Notes under the pieces: model-generated
Seen by the model: the letters and a program-made list of their open reading frames with translations, nothing else
Database searches by the model: none
What the model was told of the DNA's origin: nothing
Position numbers and translations under genes: made by a program
Assembly: GCA_963747735.1 (NCBI GenBank)
Contig: CAVVGE010000005.1
Span: 248,001 to 312,000 of the forward strand
Reading direction: 5' to 3'
Source of the DNA: AP-15 sp963747735
Lineage (GTDB): Bacteria > Pseudomonadota > Alphaproteobacteria > ATCC43930 > CGMCC-115725
DNA length: 64,000 nt
In this document: positions 43,374 to 52,053 of the stretch, piece by piece
How positions within the stretch are numbered: the stretch's first letter is position 1
Layout of the letters: every line of letters starts with the position of its first letter

Positions 43374-44996
43374 ATGCCGGGCGACAACGTCTTTGATTTT
43401 ATCGTGGCCGGCGCCGGCTCGGCGGGCTGCGCGGTAGCGGCGCGGCTGAGCGAATCCGGGCGCTATCGCGTGCTGCTCTTGGAGGCCGGCGGCGAGGACC
43501 GCTATCCCTGGATCCATGTGCCGATGGGCTATGGGCGGCTCTTCAGCAATCCACGCGTCAACTGGATGTTCGAAAGCGAGCCCGAGCCCGAGCTCGAAGG
43601 CCGGACCCTCTATCAGCCGCGCGGCAAGGTGTTGGGCGGCACCAGCTCGATCAACGGCATGGTCTATATGCGCGGCAACCCGAGGGATTACGACGAATGG
43701 CGCCAGCGCGGCTGCATCGGCTGGGATTGGGACAGCGTGCTCCCTTATTTCAAAAAGGCCGAGGACCAGGAGCGCGGGGCGGACGAGTTCCACGGCACCG
43801 GCGGCCCGCTCAGGGTGTCCGACCAGCCGGCGCGTTTTGAATTGGCCGAGCACTGGATCGCGGCCGCGCTCGAAGCCGGGCTGCCGCCCAACAACGATTT
43901 CAACAACGGCACCCAGGACGGCGCCGGACCGTTCCAGAGCACGACCAAGGGGCGGCGGCGGTGGAGCACCGCGGCGGCCTATCTGAAGCCCGCGCGCGCC
44001 CGCCAGAACCTCGCCGTCGCGACCAACGCGCATGCGACGCGGATCGTCTTCGAGGACGGCCGGGCGGCCACCGTCGAATATCGGCAGAAGGGCGCGCCGC
44101 AGAGCGCACGGGCGCGCGGCGAAATCATCGTCTGCGGCGGCGTCTACGGCTCGCCGCAGCTGCTGCAGCTCTCGGGGCTCGGGCCCTCCGATCTGCTGCA
44201 AGGCCACGGCGTTCCGGTGGTGCGCGACATGCCGGCCGTCGGCGCCGATTTGCAGGACCATTTCTATGTCCGGATGGCGTTTCGCTGCACCAAGCCGATC
44301 ACCTTGAACGACGTCGCCAACAACCCGCTGCGCAAGGTTGCCGCCGGCTTGCAGTACCTGCTGCTCCGCCGCGGCCCGTTGGCGACCAACGGGATCTGCG
44401 CCGGCGGCTTTGCGCGCAGCGATGCGCGGCTCGCCCGGCCCGACATCCAGCTCAATTTCAGCCTATGGAGCTTTGCCGAGCGGACCCGGAAGGGCGTTTA
44501 CCCGCACCCGTTTCCGGGCTTTACCGTCAGCGCCATTCATCTGCGCCCCGACGCACGCGGCGATGTGCGGCTGAAGAGCGCCGACCCGCTCGCCGCCCCC
44601 GCCATCCGCTTCAATTTTCTAAAGACGCGCTACGACCTCGACGCGCTGACCGCCGGCATGCGGCTCGCCCGCCGGATCGTCGGCCAGCCGGCCCTGGCGG
44701 ATTATCTCGCCGGCGAATTGGTGCCGGGCAACGAGATCGAGACCGACGCCGAGCTCGAAGCCGCGATCCGACACTACGGGGTATCCAACCTGCACCCGGT
44801 CGGCACCTGCCGGATGGGTGGCGACGATATGGCCGCGCTCGACCCGCGGCTCAAGGTGCGCGGGGTCCGCGGATTGCGCGTCGCCGACGCCTCGGTCATG
44901 CCGAGCGTGCCCGCCGGCAACACCAACGCGCCTTCGATCATGATCGGCGAGAAAGCGGCGGTGATGATCCTCGAAGACGCGCACGCGGCCGGCTGA
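43374..44996 (+). CDS. GMC-family FAD oxidoreductase (choline dehydrogenase-like)
   Basis: A 540-residue flavoenzyme. The Rossmann FAD site is FIVAGAGSAGCAVAARLSES near the N-terminus. GMC signatures follow: YQPRGKVLGGTSSINGMVYM and GVYGSPQLLQLSGLGP. The active-site His is in SNLHPVGTCRMG and the second conserved residue in GNTNAPSIMIGEKAA. It oxidises an alcohol; the BetA-like sequence does not prove choline as substrate. ATG at 43374 has AGGGG seven bases upstream. Confidence 0.85.
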   Translation: MPGDNVFDFIVAGAGSAGCAVAARLSESGRYRVLLLEAGGEDRYPWIHVPMGYGRLFSNPRVNWMFESEPEPELEGRTLYQPRGKVLGGTSSINGMVYMRGNPRDYDEWRQRGCIGWDWDSVLPYFKKAEDQERGADEFHGTGGPLRVSDQPARFELAEHWIAAALEAGLPPNNDFNNGTQDGAGPFQSTTKGRRRWSTAAAYLKPARARQNLAVATNAHATRIVFEDGRAATVEYRQKGAPQSARARGEIIVCGGVYGSPQLLQLSGLGPSDLLQGHGVPVVRDMPAVGADLQDHFYVRMAFRCTKPITLNDVANNPLRKVAAGLQYLLLRRGPLATNGICAGGFARSDARLARPDIQLNFSLWSFAERTRKGVYPHPFPGFTVSAIHLRPDARGDVRLKSADPLAAPAIRFNFLKTRYDLDALTAGMRLARRIVGQPALADYLAGELVPGNEIETDAELEAAIRHYGVSNLHPVGTCRMGGDDMAALDPRLKVRGVRGLRVADASVMPSVPAGNTNAPSIMIGEKAAVMILEDAHAAG

Positions 44997-45000
44997 TCGG

Positions 45001-46309
45001 TTACGCCTCGAACAGGCGCTGGCCGATGAATTCGCCCGGTGCCACGCCGCCGGGGCAGGCGAAGAGGCCGCCGCCGGTATGGGTGACAAACTGGTTCAGC
45101 ATGTCGTATTTCGACATCCTGTCGAAGATCTTGATAAAGCCGGTGCGCGGGTCGCGCTGATAGCAGATGAAAAAGAGGCCGGCGTCGTATTCGATGCCCT
45201 GGCGCCAGGGCGGCCAGCGCTCGGCGGTGAAGCTCACGCCGTCATTGTAGGAATAGGGCCGGCGCAGGATCTGCGCCCCCGCGTTGCTCGCCGCCGCGGC
45301 GAGCCGGACATGCGCGCTCTCCGGAATGACCGGGTTGCCGTCCTTGTCGGCGGCGTCGAGATCGAGCGGATCGTGCTCGTGCTTGCCGCCCAGCGGCGCT
45401 CCCGAATATTTGTGCCGGCCGAAGGTCTGCTCCTGAAAAGCGACGTTCATGCGGTCCCAATGCTCGAGCGCCATGCGGATGCGCCGCGCCACGACATAGC
45501 TGCCGCCGCGCATCCATGCCGGACCCTCATCGGCGACCCAGACGAATTTCGCCATCGCCTGCGGGTCATCGAGCGCGGGGCCTGTTGGTGCCGTCCTTGA
45601 AGCCCATCAAATTGCGCGGCGTCTCCTTGGCCGGATAGCCGGGGAGAAAGCCGGCCTGGGCCCAGCGCATCCCGGCGAGACCATAGGCGAGCCGCGCCAA
45701 TTGGCGCACCGCATGAAAGGCGATCTGCGGGTCGTCGGCGCAGGCTTGCACCGACAGGTCGCCGCCGGTGCCGGTGGCGACGAGCTGGTCGCCGTTGAAC
45801 CGGGGCAGGCCGGCGAGCGCTGCCGGCCGGTGAGCGGCAAGGCCGTAACGGTCTTTTCCGTCTTTTGCAAAGAGGTCGGCGCCGAAGCCGAAGGTCACGG
45901 TCAGCCGCGCCGGTTGCAAGCCCAGCACTTCGCCGCTGTCGGGGCTCGGCAGCGTCAGCTTCCCGCCGATCGGCTCGGCCGGCGATCCCGCCGTCATCCT
46001 GGCCGCGGCTGTGGTCCAGACGCGCAGCAATTTGACGACATCGTCTCGCTTTGTCGTCGTCAGGTCGAGCGCGGCAAAATAGCTGTGCGACTGGGCTGGG
46101 GTGATGATCCCGCCTTGGTTGACGCCCCAGAACGGCTCAGCCGCATTCGCGCCGGCCGGCGCCGTCTTGCCGCTCGCTCCCGCCTCGATTTCGGCGCGGG
46201 CGGCGCCACCCAGGCCGAGACCAGAACCGGCGGCCGCCGCCAGCCCCGCCGCAGCCCGAACCAGGCCGCGCCGGGTCGGGTTGGGCAGGGTAGGTTTCGG
46301 TGTGCTCAC
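45001..46309 (-). pseudogene. Tat-exported DyP-type peroxidase (EfeB-like), one frameshift
   Basis: The N-terminus has a twin-arginine signal (TRRGLVRAAAGLAAAAGSGL), then the peroxidase fold with the distal GFKDGTN motif. The frame breaks right after this motif near 45585, where one extra A separates it from ALDDPQAMAKFVWVADEGP and the C-terminal half with the haem-ligand region (FGRHKYSGAPLGG, FFICYQRDPRTGFIKI). The joined length, about 435 residues, is normal. EfeB-type enzymes are linked to iron acquisition. GTG at 46309 overlaps the upstream stop (GTGA). Confidence 0.75.
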
Positions 46310-47472
46310 CGCGTCGTCGCCTCCACCAGCGTGTTCATGTCGTCTTCGACATAATAGAAGCCCTTGCCGTCCGGGGTCAGCGCCAGGCCGAACAGATCGC
46401 CGCTGCCCGGCGGCGACTGCGCCTGGTTGGTGTCGACCCATTGCGCATAAAGCTGGCTGCCGCTCTTCGGGTCGATCTCGACGACCTGCCCGTTCTGGGC
46501 GTTGCAGGTTAACAGATGCCCGTCGGCCGTCATGACCAGGGCGAGCGGCCGCTTTAGCAGCCCGTCCTTGGTGAGGGTGCGGCCGATGCCGGCGCTGGCC
46601 ATCCGCGTCGTCGCCTCGGAGATGGCGGCGATCCGGTTGCCGATCGCGTCCGACATATAGAGAGTGTTGTCGGGGCCGAGCGCGAGCCCGGTCGGGCCGA
46701 TCAGAAACACGTCCTTGTCCGCCTGCTGGCCGAGCCCATCGGCGACGACGGTGCGGCGCACGATCTGCGGCGGCTGCCCGGGGGCGATCGAAAGCTCTAA
46801 CCGCACCACCTTCGCCTTGTTGACGACCACCGAATTGCCTGCGCCGTCATGCACCTGCGGGCCGGGGACGTCGAAGCCGGCCATGCTGACAAAAAGCGTC
46901 GCGGTGGCGCCATTATCGAGGGTGGCGATATTGCCCCAAGGGCCGTTGATGTCGGGGCCGCTCCAGACCGCGGCGAGCTGGCCGTTGGCGTCGAGCACCA
47001 AGAGGCAGCCATTGCCCTTGGTGCCGGTGGTGCCGTCGGTGCTGGGCGTGCTGCCGACGATGACCCAGCCGGTTTTCAGCATCGTCATCGCGGTGGAGAG
47101 GCCGACGCCGCCCGGGCACTGCGCCAGAGCGCGCGGCAGCTTGGCGAACAACGCCGTCCTTTTGGTCGCCGGGTTGTAGCTGACGATCGTCGAGCCTTTG
47201 CCTTGCAGATTGGACACGTCGTTGAAATTGTCGACCAGCACGTCGTCCTTGTGGATTTTCCCGGCGGAGACCGGGGCGACAACGACGGCATAGGGGTTGA
47301 GGTCGCCATTCTCCGGGACCGTGGTGGTCCGCGTGACGTGACGATGGATCGTCCCCAGCATGCCCGGCGCCTCGGCGGCCCGCGCCGTGCCTCCCGACCA
47401 CGGCATCACCGCGAGCACTACCGCCACGGGAAGGGCGATCTGCGGAAGCCTGCCCAACTTGCGACGCATCAT
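46306..47472 (-). CDS. exported NHL/SMP-30-like beta-propeller protein
   Basis: A 388-residue protein with a signal peptide (IALPVAVVLAVMPWSGGTAR) and repeated propeller blades, such as GPTGLALGPDNTLYMSDAIG, RPLALVMTADGHLLTCNAQN and LFGLALTPDGKGFYYVEDD. No catalytic residues are recognised. ATG at 47472 is used because it starts the signal peptide. It is coupled to the DyP gene by GTGA overlap and lies 116 bp downstream of the porin gene in the same direction. Confidence 0.75.
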   Translation of the reverse strand: MMRRKLGRLPQIALPVAVVLAVMPWSGGTARAAEAPGMLGTIHRHVTRTTTVPENGDLNPYAVVVAPVSAGKIHKDDVLVDNFNDVSNLQGKGSTIVSYNPATKRTALFAKLPRALAQCPGGVGLSTAMTMLKTGWVIVGSTPSTDGTTGTKGNGCLLVLDANGQLAAVWSGPDINGPWGNIATLDNGATATLFVSMAGFDVPGPQVHDGAGNSVVVNKAKVVRLELSIAPGQPPQIVRRTVVADGLGQQADKDVFLIGPTGLALGPDNTLYMSDAIGNRIAAISEATTRMASAGIGRTLTKDGLLKRPLALVMTADGHLLTCNAQNGQVVEIDPKSGSQLYAQWVDTNQAQSPPGSGDLFGLALTPDGKGFYYVEDDMNTLVEATTR

Positions 47473-47588
47473 CGACTGTGCTTTCCTCTCATTGGCGCGG
47501 GAGGTGCGAATAAGTCGCAATCTTATCATGACCGTCCCCGGTTTCGTCAAGCCCCACCCCGGCGAATCCTGCATGGCAGGTTCGCCGA

Positions 47589-49073
47589 TCAGAACGTGAT
47601 GTTGACGCGGAAGCCGAGCACCAGCTCGTTCTTGACCGACTGGTTAGGAATGTTCGGGTTGGCAATCCCGCCTCCAGGGTTGAAGACGTATTGCAGGTCA
47701 GGCTGGAGACGGACCGATGGGATCAGCTGGTATTGATAGGTCAGCTCGAGAAAGGTTTCGCCGGTCTGCACCGGGACAAAGGCTCCGGTGAAGAAAGCCG
47801 TCTCTTTGTCGAGCGCCGCGGCGGAGCCGCTGACTTTGCCGTAGCCCATGCCGAACCCGAGCACATCGCCGCCACGGCCGGGGAGCGGCCCTTGCAAGGT
47901 CAGCCCGGCGTTGAGGCTGAAGACGACGAAATTGCGGTCGCCCGGAGGCGTGCCCATCACGCGGGCAAAGGCATTCAGGTTGCTGCCGCCGGGCGAGCTC
48001 CACACCTGCTGGTCCACGACCCCGTATAGGCTGTAATTGCCGTGATGCGTCTGCGGAGTGCCGGTGCTCAGCGGATTGGCGAGCGACAACCCGGTATTGT
48101 CGAATTGCAGATCGTCGAAGCTCTCGCTGTTGTACCAGAACCCGATCTTGTAGGTGCCCTGATGCGCCTCCTGCTGGTTCGGGGCGACCATCGCGCCGAG
48201 CGCCGGATAGACGTATTGCAGCTCGCCGATCACCAGCGCGCCGCCGTTCAGCGCAAAGCTGGTGCCCGACGGGTTTTGCACCTGCGGGTCGCCCAGGTTG
48301 TTCGGCGCCGGATTGCCGTTGGTGACCGCGATCAGCGCCGTCAGCGAGTCGGTCGGCCGGGCGCGCAGCCGCACGCCCAATGCAGACAATGGATAGGCGG
48401 GACCGCCTCCGGGCAGATCGATCGACGGGACCAGCGGCCAGCCAAAGGAGGTGTTGACAAACAGCAGCGCCTGCTGGCTGACGATGAATTCCTGGTCGAG
48501 GCTCATTTGGCCGAGGCGCAGATCGAGCCGGTCTTCGTCGAGGAATTTCTGCTGGTACCACAATTCCCAAAGGCGGGTCGCCCGATCCGCCTCGATCCCG
48601 CTCGCAGTCTGCAGGGTCAGCAAATTGTCGGTGCTGAGGTTGCGGCCATGGATTTGCAAACCGCTGACGTTGAAGGTGCCGCCATACCAGCCGATGGCCT
48701 CTTGGGTATCGAGCTGCAAGACCGCCTGGGTCAGGCCGTCATAGTCGAACCCGGTATGGACCCCGCCGGTCACATTGCCGAGCACCTCGCTCGTCTCCGA
48801 CAGCGCGAACGAGATGCCGTAGCGGCTGAGCCCGGACCGCAGACCCCACATGTCGCCGAGCAGAAAGTCGCTCTTGCTGATACCGGTCATAAAGCCGAAA
48901 GGTCCGCCCTCACCCGGTCCCTGCGGTGCCGTTTCAGCCGGTTCCGGCACCGCCAGCGGCGGCGGCGCCGCCTCCGCCAACCCGGCCGGCAAGCAGGCTG
49001 CCAGACCGGCGCCCGCGAGCGCGGAACCGCGAAAACCCCGCCTCGATCGACGGCAAAGGTGCCGGTTCGCCAT
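47589..49073 (-). CDS. OprB-family outer membrane porin
   Basis: A 494-residue porin with a signal peptide (GSALAGAGLAACLPAGLAEA), then amphipathic strands with frequent aromatic residues, ending with the outer-membrane signature ELVLGFRVNITF (C-terminal Phe). OprB-type blocks include LSRYGISFALSETSEVLGNV and GRNLSTDNLLTLQTASGIE. OprB porins pass sugars, but substrate is not shown here, and the linked peroxidase gene suggests an iron-related role. ATG at 49073 has GGAGGGG upstream. Confidence 0.85.
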   Translation of the reverse strand: MANRHLCRRSRRGFRGSALAGAGLAACLPAGLAEAAPPPLAVPEPAETAPQGPGEGGPFGFMTGISKSDFLLGDMWGLRSGLSRYGISFALSETSEVLGNVTGGVHTGFDYDGLTQAVLQLDTQEAIGWYGGTFNVSGLQIHGRNLSTDNLLTLQTASGIEADRATRLWELWYQQKFLDEDRLDLRLGQMSLDQEFIVSQQALLFVNTSFGWPLVPSIDLPGGGPAYPLSALGVRLRARPTDSLTALIAVTNGNPAPNNLGDPQVQNPSGTSFALNGGALVIGELQYVYPALGAMVAPNQQEAHQGTYKIGFWYNSESFDDLQFDNTGLSLANPLSTGTPQTHHGNYSLYGVVDQQVWSSPGGSNLNAFARVMGTPPGDRNFVVFSLNAGLTLQGPLPGRGGDVLGFGMGYGKVSGSAAALDKETAFFTGAFVPVQTGETFLELTYQYQLIPSVRLQPDLQYVFNPGGGIANPNIPNQSVKNELVLGFRVNITF

Positions 49074-49110
49074 CGCTTGCCCCTCCGCATTTTTCGGTCG
49101 GGAAGCATTG

Positions 49111-49148
49111 ATGCGAATCACTCGCACTTGCAATGAGAATGCTTCGCA
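49111..49148 (-). promoter_or_regulatory. two Fur-box-like inverted repeats
   Basis: Upstream of the porin gene lie tgcgaatcactcgca (49112-49126) and tgagaatgcttcgca (49134-49148), both near-palindromes of the TGCGAA-nnn-TTCGCA type found at Fur-regulated genes of high-GC Proteobacteria. They are 38 to 75 bases before the ATG, where a promoter would be. Confidence 0.55.
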
Positions 49149-49171
49149 TGCGCAATTCGCGTCAGAGACGG

Positions 49172-49200
49172 TTGCAGAGCATCTTTGGTAACGCTAAAGT
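49172..49200 (+). promoter_or_regulatory. possible promoter of the thrS leader
   Basis: TTGCAG and TAAAGT separated by 17 bases. Transcription from here would give an untranslated stretch of about 90 bases before the leader peptide. Confidence 0.4.
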
Positions 49201-49296
49201 TCGTCGTTTCTGCCGTTGCGTTATGCCCAGGGCGACCACGAAGAGCGGCCCGCCGCGCGTATTGACGCGGCGCCGTTGCCCCGCGATATTACGGCG

Positions 49297-49374
49297 ATGA
49301 TCGGGCATGCTCGAACGACCGGCACGACTACGACCAACCCGCCCGGCGGGCTAGTTGGAGGCCGTGCACGCTGA
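49297..49374 (+). CDS. threonine-rich leader peptide of thrS
   Basis: A 25-codon frame with ATG and TGA, directly upstream of a terminator and thrS. Six of seven codons at 49315-49335 are threonine (ARTTGTTTTN). The codons use ACG, ACC and ACT, so stalling would sense several tRNA-Thr species. The Shine-Dalgarno is weak. It would act as the ribosome-borne sensor of charged tRNA-Thr. It is too short for gene callers and is called from context. Confidence 0.7.
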   Translation: MIGHARTTGTTTTNPPGGLVGGRAR

Positions 49375-49397
49375 TTTGCAGCAAAGACGGAATTCAC

Positions 49398-49428
49398 AGA
49401 CCCCGCCGGCGACGGACGGGGTCTTTTT
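49398..49428 (+). terminator. intrinsic terminator of the thrS attenuator
   Basis: An 8-bp stem, agaccccg with cggggtct, closes an 11-base loop and is followed by five T. It lies between the leader peptide and thrS, so it must be bypassed to express thrS. The 5' arm region ccgccgg also pairs exactly with ccggcggg at 49343-49350, which gives the competing antiterminator. Confidence 0.75.
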
Positions 49429-49479
49429 GTTGACGATTGCCCCGTCCGAAGCGTGCAAAGTGACGGAGCAGAGGACGAC

Positions 49480-51453
49480 ATGACCGATAACCTCGAAGAC
49501 CGATTGAGGCACGCCGGCGAGGCACCCGCGATGCCGGTCGCCGTCACGCTGCCGGATGGGACGCGGCGCCAATTTCCGGCGCCGGTCAGCGGCGCCGAGA
49601 TTGCAGCGGCGATCGGGCCGGGCCTGGCCAAGTCGGCGATCGCGATCGCGATCGACGGGAACCCGCGCGACCTCGCTGCTCGGATCGACCACAATGCCGC
49701 GGTCGCGATCATCACGCCGCAAATGCCGGCGGGGCTCGAAATCCTGCGCCACGACGCCGCTCACGTCATGGCCGAGGCGGTCAAGGAGCTCTACCCCGAG
49801 ACCCAGGTCACCTTCGGCCCGGCGACCGAGACCGGGTTTTATTACGATTTTGCCCGCGCCGCGCCGTTCACCCCCGACGACCTCGAACAGATCGAGGCGC
49901 GGATGCGCGAGATCGTGCGCCGCGACGAGAAAATCACCCGCGAAATCTGGGATCGCGACGCCGCGGTCGAGTTTTTTGCCGGCATCGGCGAACGCTACAA
50001 GGCCGAATATATCGGCGAAATCCCGGCGGAGGAGGAGATCAGCCTTTATCGTCAGGGCGGTTTTGTCGATCTGTGCACCGGTCCGCACTTGCCCTCGACC
50101 GGCCGGCTCGGCCAGGCGTTCAAATTGATGAACGTGGCCGGCGCCTATTGGCGCGGCGACGCCCGGAACGCGCAATTGCAGCGCATCTACGGCACCGCCT
50201 GGGCGACGCAGAAAGAGCTCGACCAATATCTCTTTCGTCTCGCAGAAGCCGAGCGCCGCGATCACCGCCGGCTCGGCCGCGAGCTCGACCTCTTTCACAT
50301 GGGCGAGGAGGCGGTCGGCAGCGTCTTTTGGCACCCCAAGGGCTGGAAGCTCTATCGCGTCATCGAGGACTATATGCGCCGCCGGCTCGACGCCGCCGGC
50401 TATCTCGAGGTCAGGGGGCCGCAGCTGCTCGACCGCAGCCTGTGGGAAAAATCCGGGCATTGGGAGAATTTTCGCGAGAACATGTTCATCGCCGAGAGCC
50501 GCGACGAGCGCGTGCTCGCGGTCAAGCCGATGAACTGTCCGGGCCATGTGCTGATTTTTCGCGACCGGCTCCGGAGCTATCGCGACCTGCCGATGCGTCT
50601 GGCCGAGTTCGGCAGCTGCCACCGCAACGAGCCCTCGGGTGCGCTGCACGGCATCATGCGGGTGCGCGCCTTCACCCAGGACGACGCGCATATCTTCTGC
50701 ACCGAAGAGCAGGTGACGCCGGAGGCGATCGCTTTTTGCCGGCTGCTGCTGTCGGTCTACCGCGATTTCGGATTTGACGAGGTCGGGATCAAATTCTCCG
50801 ACCGGCCGCCGGTGCGCACCGGCTCGGACGAGGTGTGGGACCGCGCCGAGGCAGCGCTTCGCAACGCCGTGACCGCAGCCGGGCTCGATTATCAGCTGAA
50901 CCCGGGCGAAGGGGCCTTTTACGGGCCAAAGCTCGAATTCGTGCTGCGCGATGCCTTGGGCCGCGATTGGCAATGCGGCACCTTGCAGCTCGATTTCATG
51001 ATGCCCGAGCGGCTCGGCGCCTCTTTTGTCGGCGAGGATGGCGGACGCCACGTTCCGGTCATGCTGCACCGCGCCATCCTCGGCTCGGTCGAGCGCTTTA
51101 TCGGCATCCTGATCGAGCATTACGCCGGCCGCTTCCCGCTGTGGCTGGCGCCGGTGCAAATCGTGGCCGCGTCGATCACCTCCGACGCCGCGACTTATGC
51201 CGAGGAGGTGGCGCGGCAATGCGGCGTTGCGGGCTTGCGCGTCGCGCTCGACACCGGCAACGAGAAGATCGGCTACAAGGTGCGCGAGCACAGTCTCGCC
51301 AAGGTCCCCGTCATGCTCGTCGTCGGCCAGCGCGAGGCGGCATCGCAGTCGGTGGCGTTGCGCCGCATGGGCGGGAAAGAGCAGGAAGTGCTTGCGCTCG
51401 GCGATGCGGTCGCTAGATTGGTCAAAGAAGCGTCAGCGCCGGGCTCGGTCTAG
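49480..51453 (+). CDS. thrS: threonyl-tRNA synthetase
   Basis: A 657-residue class II synthetase of normal length: TGS domain (residues 18-80, PVAVTLPDGTRRQFPAPV), editing domain (LRHDAAHVMAEAVKELYPE), catalytic domain with zinc-site Cys in MNCPGH and His residues in the following motifs (FGSCHRNEPSGALHGIMRVR, HRAILGSVERF), and C-terminal anticodon-binding domain. ATG at 49480 has GAGGA upstream. It is preceded by the leader peptide and terminator described above, and followed closely by infC. Confidence 0.97.
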   Translation: MTDNLEDRLRHAGEAPAMPVAVTLPDGTRRQFPAPVSGAEIAAAIGPGLAKSAIAIAIDGNPRDLAARIDHNAAVAIITPQMPAGLEILRHDAAHVMAEAVKELYPETQVTFGPATETGFYYDFARAAPFTPDDLEQIEARMREIVRRDEKITREIWDRDAAVEFFAGIGERYKAEYIGEIPAEEEISLYRQGGFVDLCTGPHLPSTGRLGQAFKLMNVAGAYWRGDARNAQLQRIYGTAWATQKELDQYLFRLAEAERRDHRRLGRELDLFHMGEEAVGSVFWHPKGWKLYRVIEDYMRRRLDAAGYLEVRGPQLLDRSLWEKSGHWENFRENMFIAESRDERVLAVKPMNCPGHVLIFRDRLRSYRDLPMRLAEFGSCHRNEPSGALHGIMRVRAFTQDDAHIFCTEEQVTPEAIAFCRLLLSVYRDFGFDEVGIKFSDRPPVRTGSDEVWDRAEAALRNAVTAAGLDYQLNPGEGAFYGPKLEFVLRDALGRDWQCGTLQLDFMMPERLGASFVGEDGGRHVPVMLHRAILGSVERFIGILIEHYAGRFPLWLAPVQIVAASITSDAATYAEEVARQCGVAGLRVALDTGNEKIGYKVREHSLAKVPVMLVVGQREAASQSVALRRMGGKEQEVLALGDAVARLVKEASAPGSV

Positions 51454-51494
51454 CTGTATCGGCGTTTCCCGGAAGACGCAGTTCAACCAGCCAT

Positions 51495-51510
51495 AGGAGA
51501 GCGCCCAATA
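51495..51510 (+). promoter_or_regulatory. Shine-Dalgarno that selects an AUA start for infC
   Basis: AGGAGA at 51495-51500 is seven bases before ATA at 51508. The first ATG (51523) is 22 bases from it and has no Shine-Dalgarno of its own. Confidence 0.65.
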
Positions 51511-52044
51511 GCCAGACCACCCATGAACTTCACTCCCACTCGCGAAGGGCCGCGCATCAACGAAGAGATCGGCGTTCCACGCGTGCGGCTCGTTGACGAG
51601 CGCGGCAACATGGTGGGGATCGTCGGGCGCAACGAAGCGCTCGCTCAAGCGAGCGACATCGGGCTCGATCTCGTCGAGATCGCGCCGAACGCCGATCCGC
51701 CCGTTTGCAAGATACTGGATTTTGGAAAATATAAATATGAAGAGCAAAAAAAGAAGAACGAAGCTCGCAAAAAGCAGAAAGTCATCGAAGTCAAAGAAAT
51801 TAAGCTGCGCCCCAGCATCGACGACCATGACTATGACGTGAAGATGCGCAGCATGACCAAATTCATCGAGGAAGGCGACAAGGTCAAAGTTACCATGCGG
51901 TTCCGCGGGCGCGAATTGGCGCATCAGGAGCTGGGCATGGATGTGCTGGTCCGGGTCCGCGACCATCTGCAGGAAATCGCCAAAGTCGAGCAGATGCCGC
52001 GCATGGAAGGCCGGCAGATGACGATGGTGATCTCGCCGAAATAA
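51508..52044 (+). CDS. infC: translation initiation factor IF-3
   Basis: A protein of about 178 residues. IF-3 binds the 30S subunit, prevents premature 50S joining and checks the start codon. Conserved parts: GPRINEEIGVPRVRLVDERG, the linker-helix region KYEEQKKKNEARKKQKVIEV, and RFRGRELAHQELGMDVLVRV. The start is placed at ATA (51508) giving MARPPMNFTPTREG, the N-terminus usual in Alphaproteobacteria. Non-AUG starts of infC are known to permit autoregulation, because IF-3 itself discriminates against them. It is downstream of thrS, 54 bp after its stop. Confidence 0.9.
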   Translation: MARPPMNFTPTREGPRINEEIGVPRVRLVDERGNMVGIVGRNEALAQASDIGLDLVEIAPNADPPVCKILDFGKYKYEEQKKKNEARKKQKVIEVKEIKLRPSIDDHDYDVKMRSMTKFIEEGDKVKVTMRFRGRELAHQELGMDVLVRVRDHLQEIAKVEQMPRMEGRQMTMVISPK

Positions 52045-52053
52045 ACGCGCCTG

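Noticed and set aside
49351..51291. 646-codon open frame on the minus strand opposite thrS
   Set aside because: thrS is certain on the other strand. The antisense frame is a by-product of high GC codon use and has no recognisable protein features.
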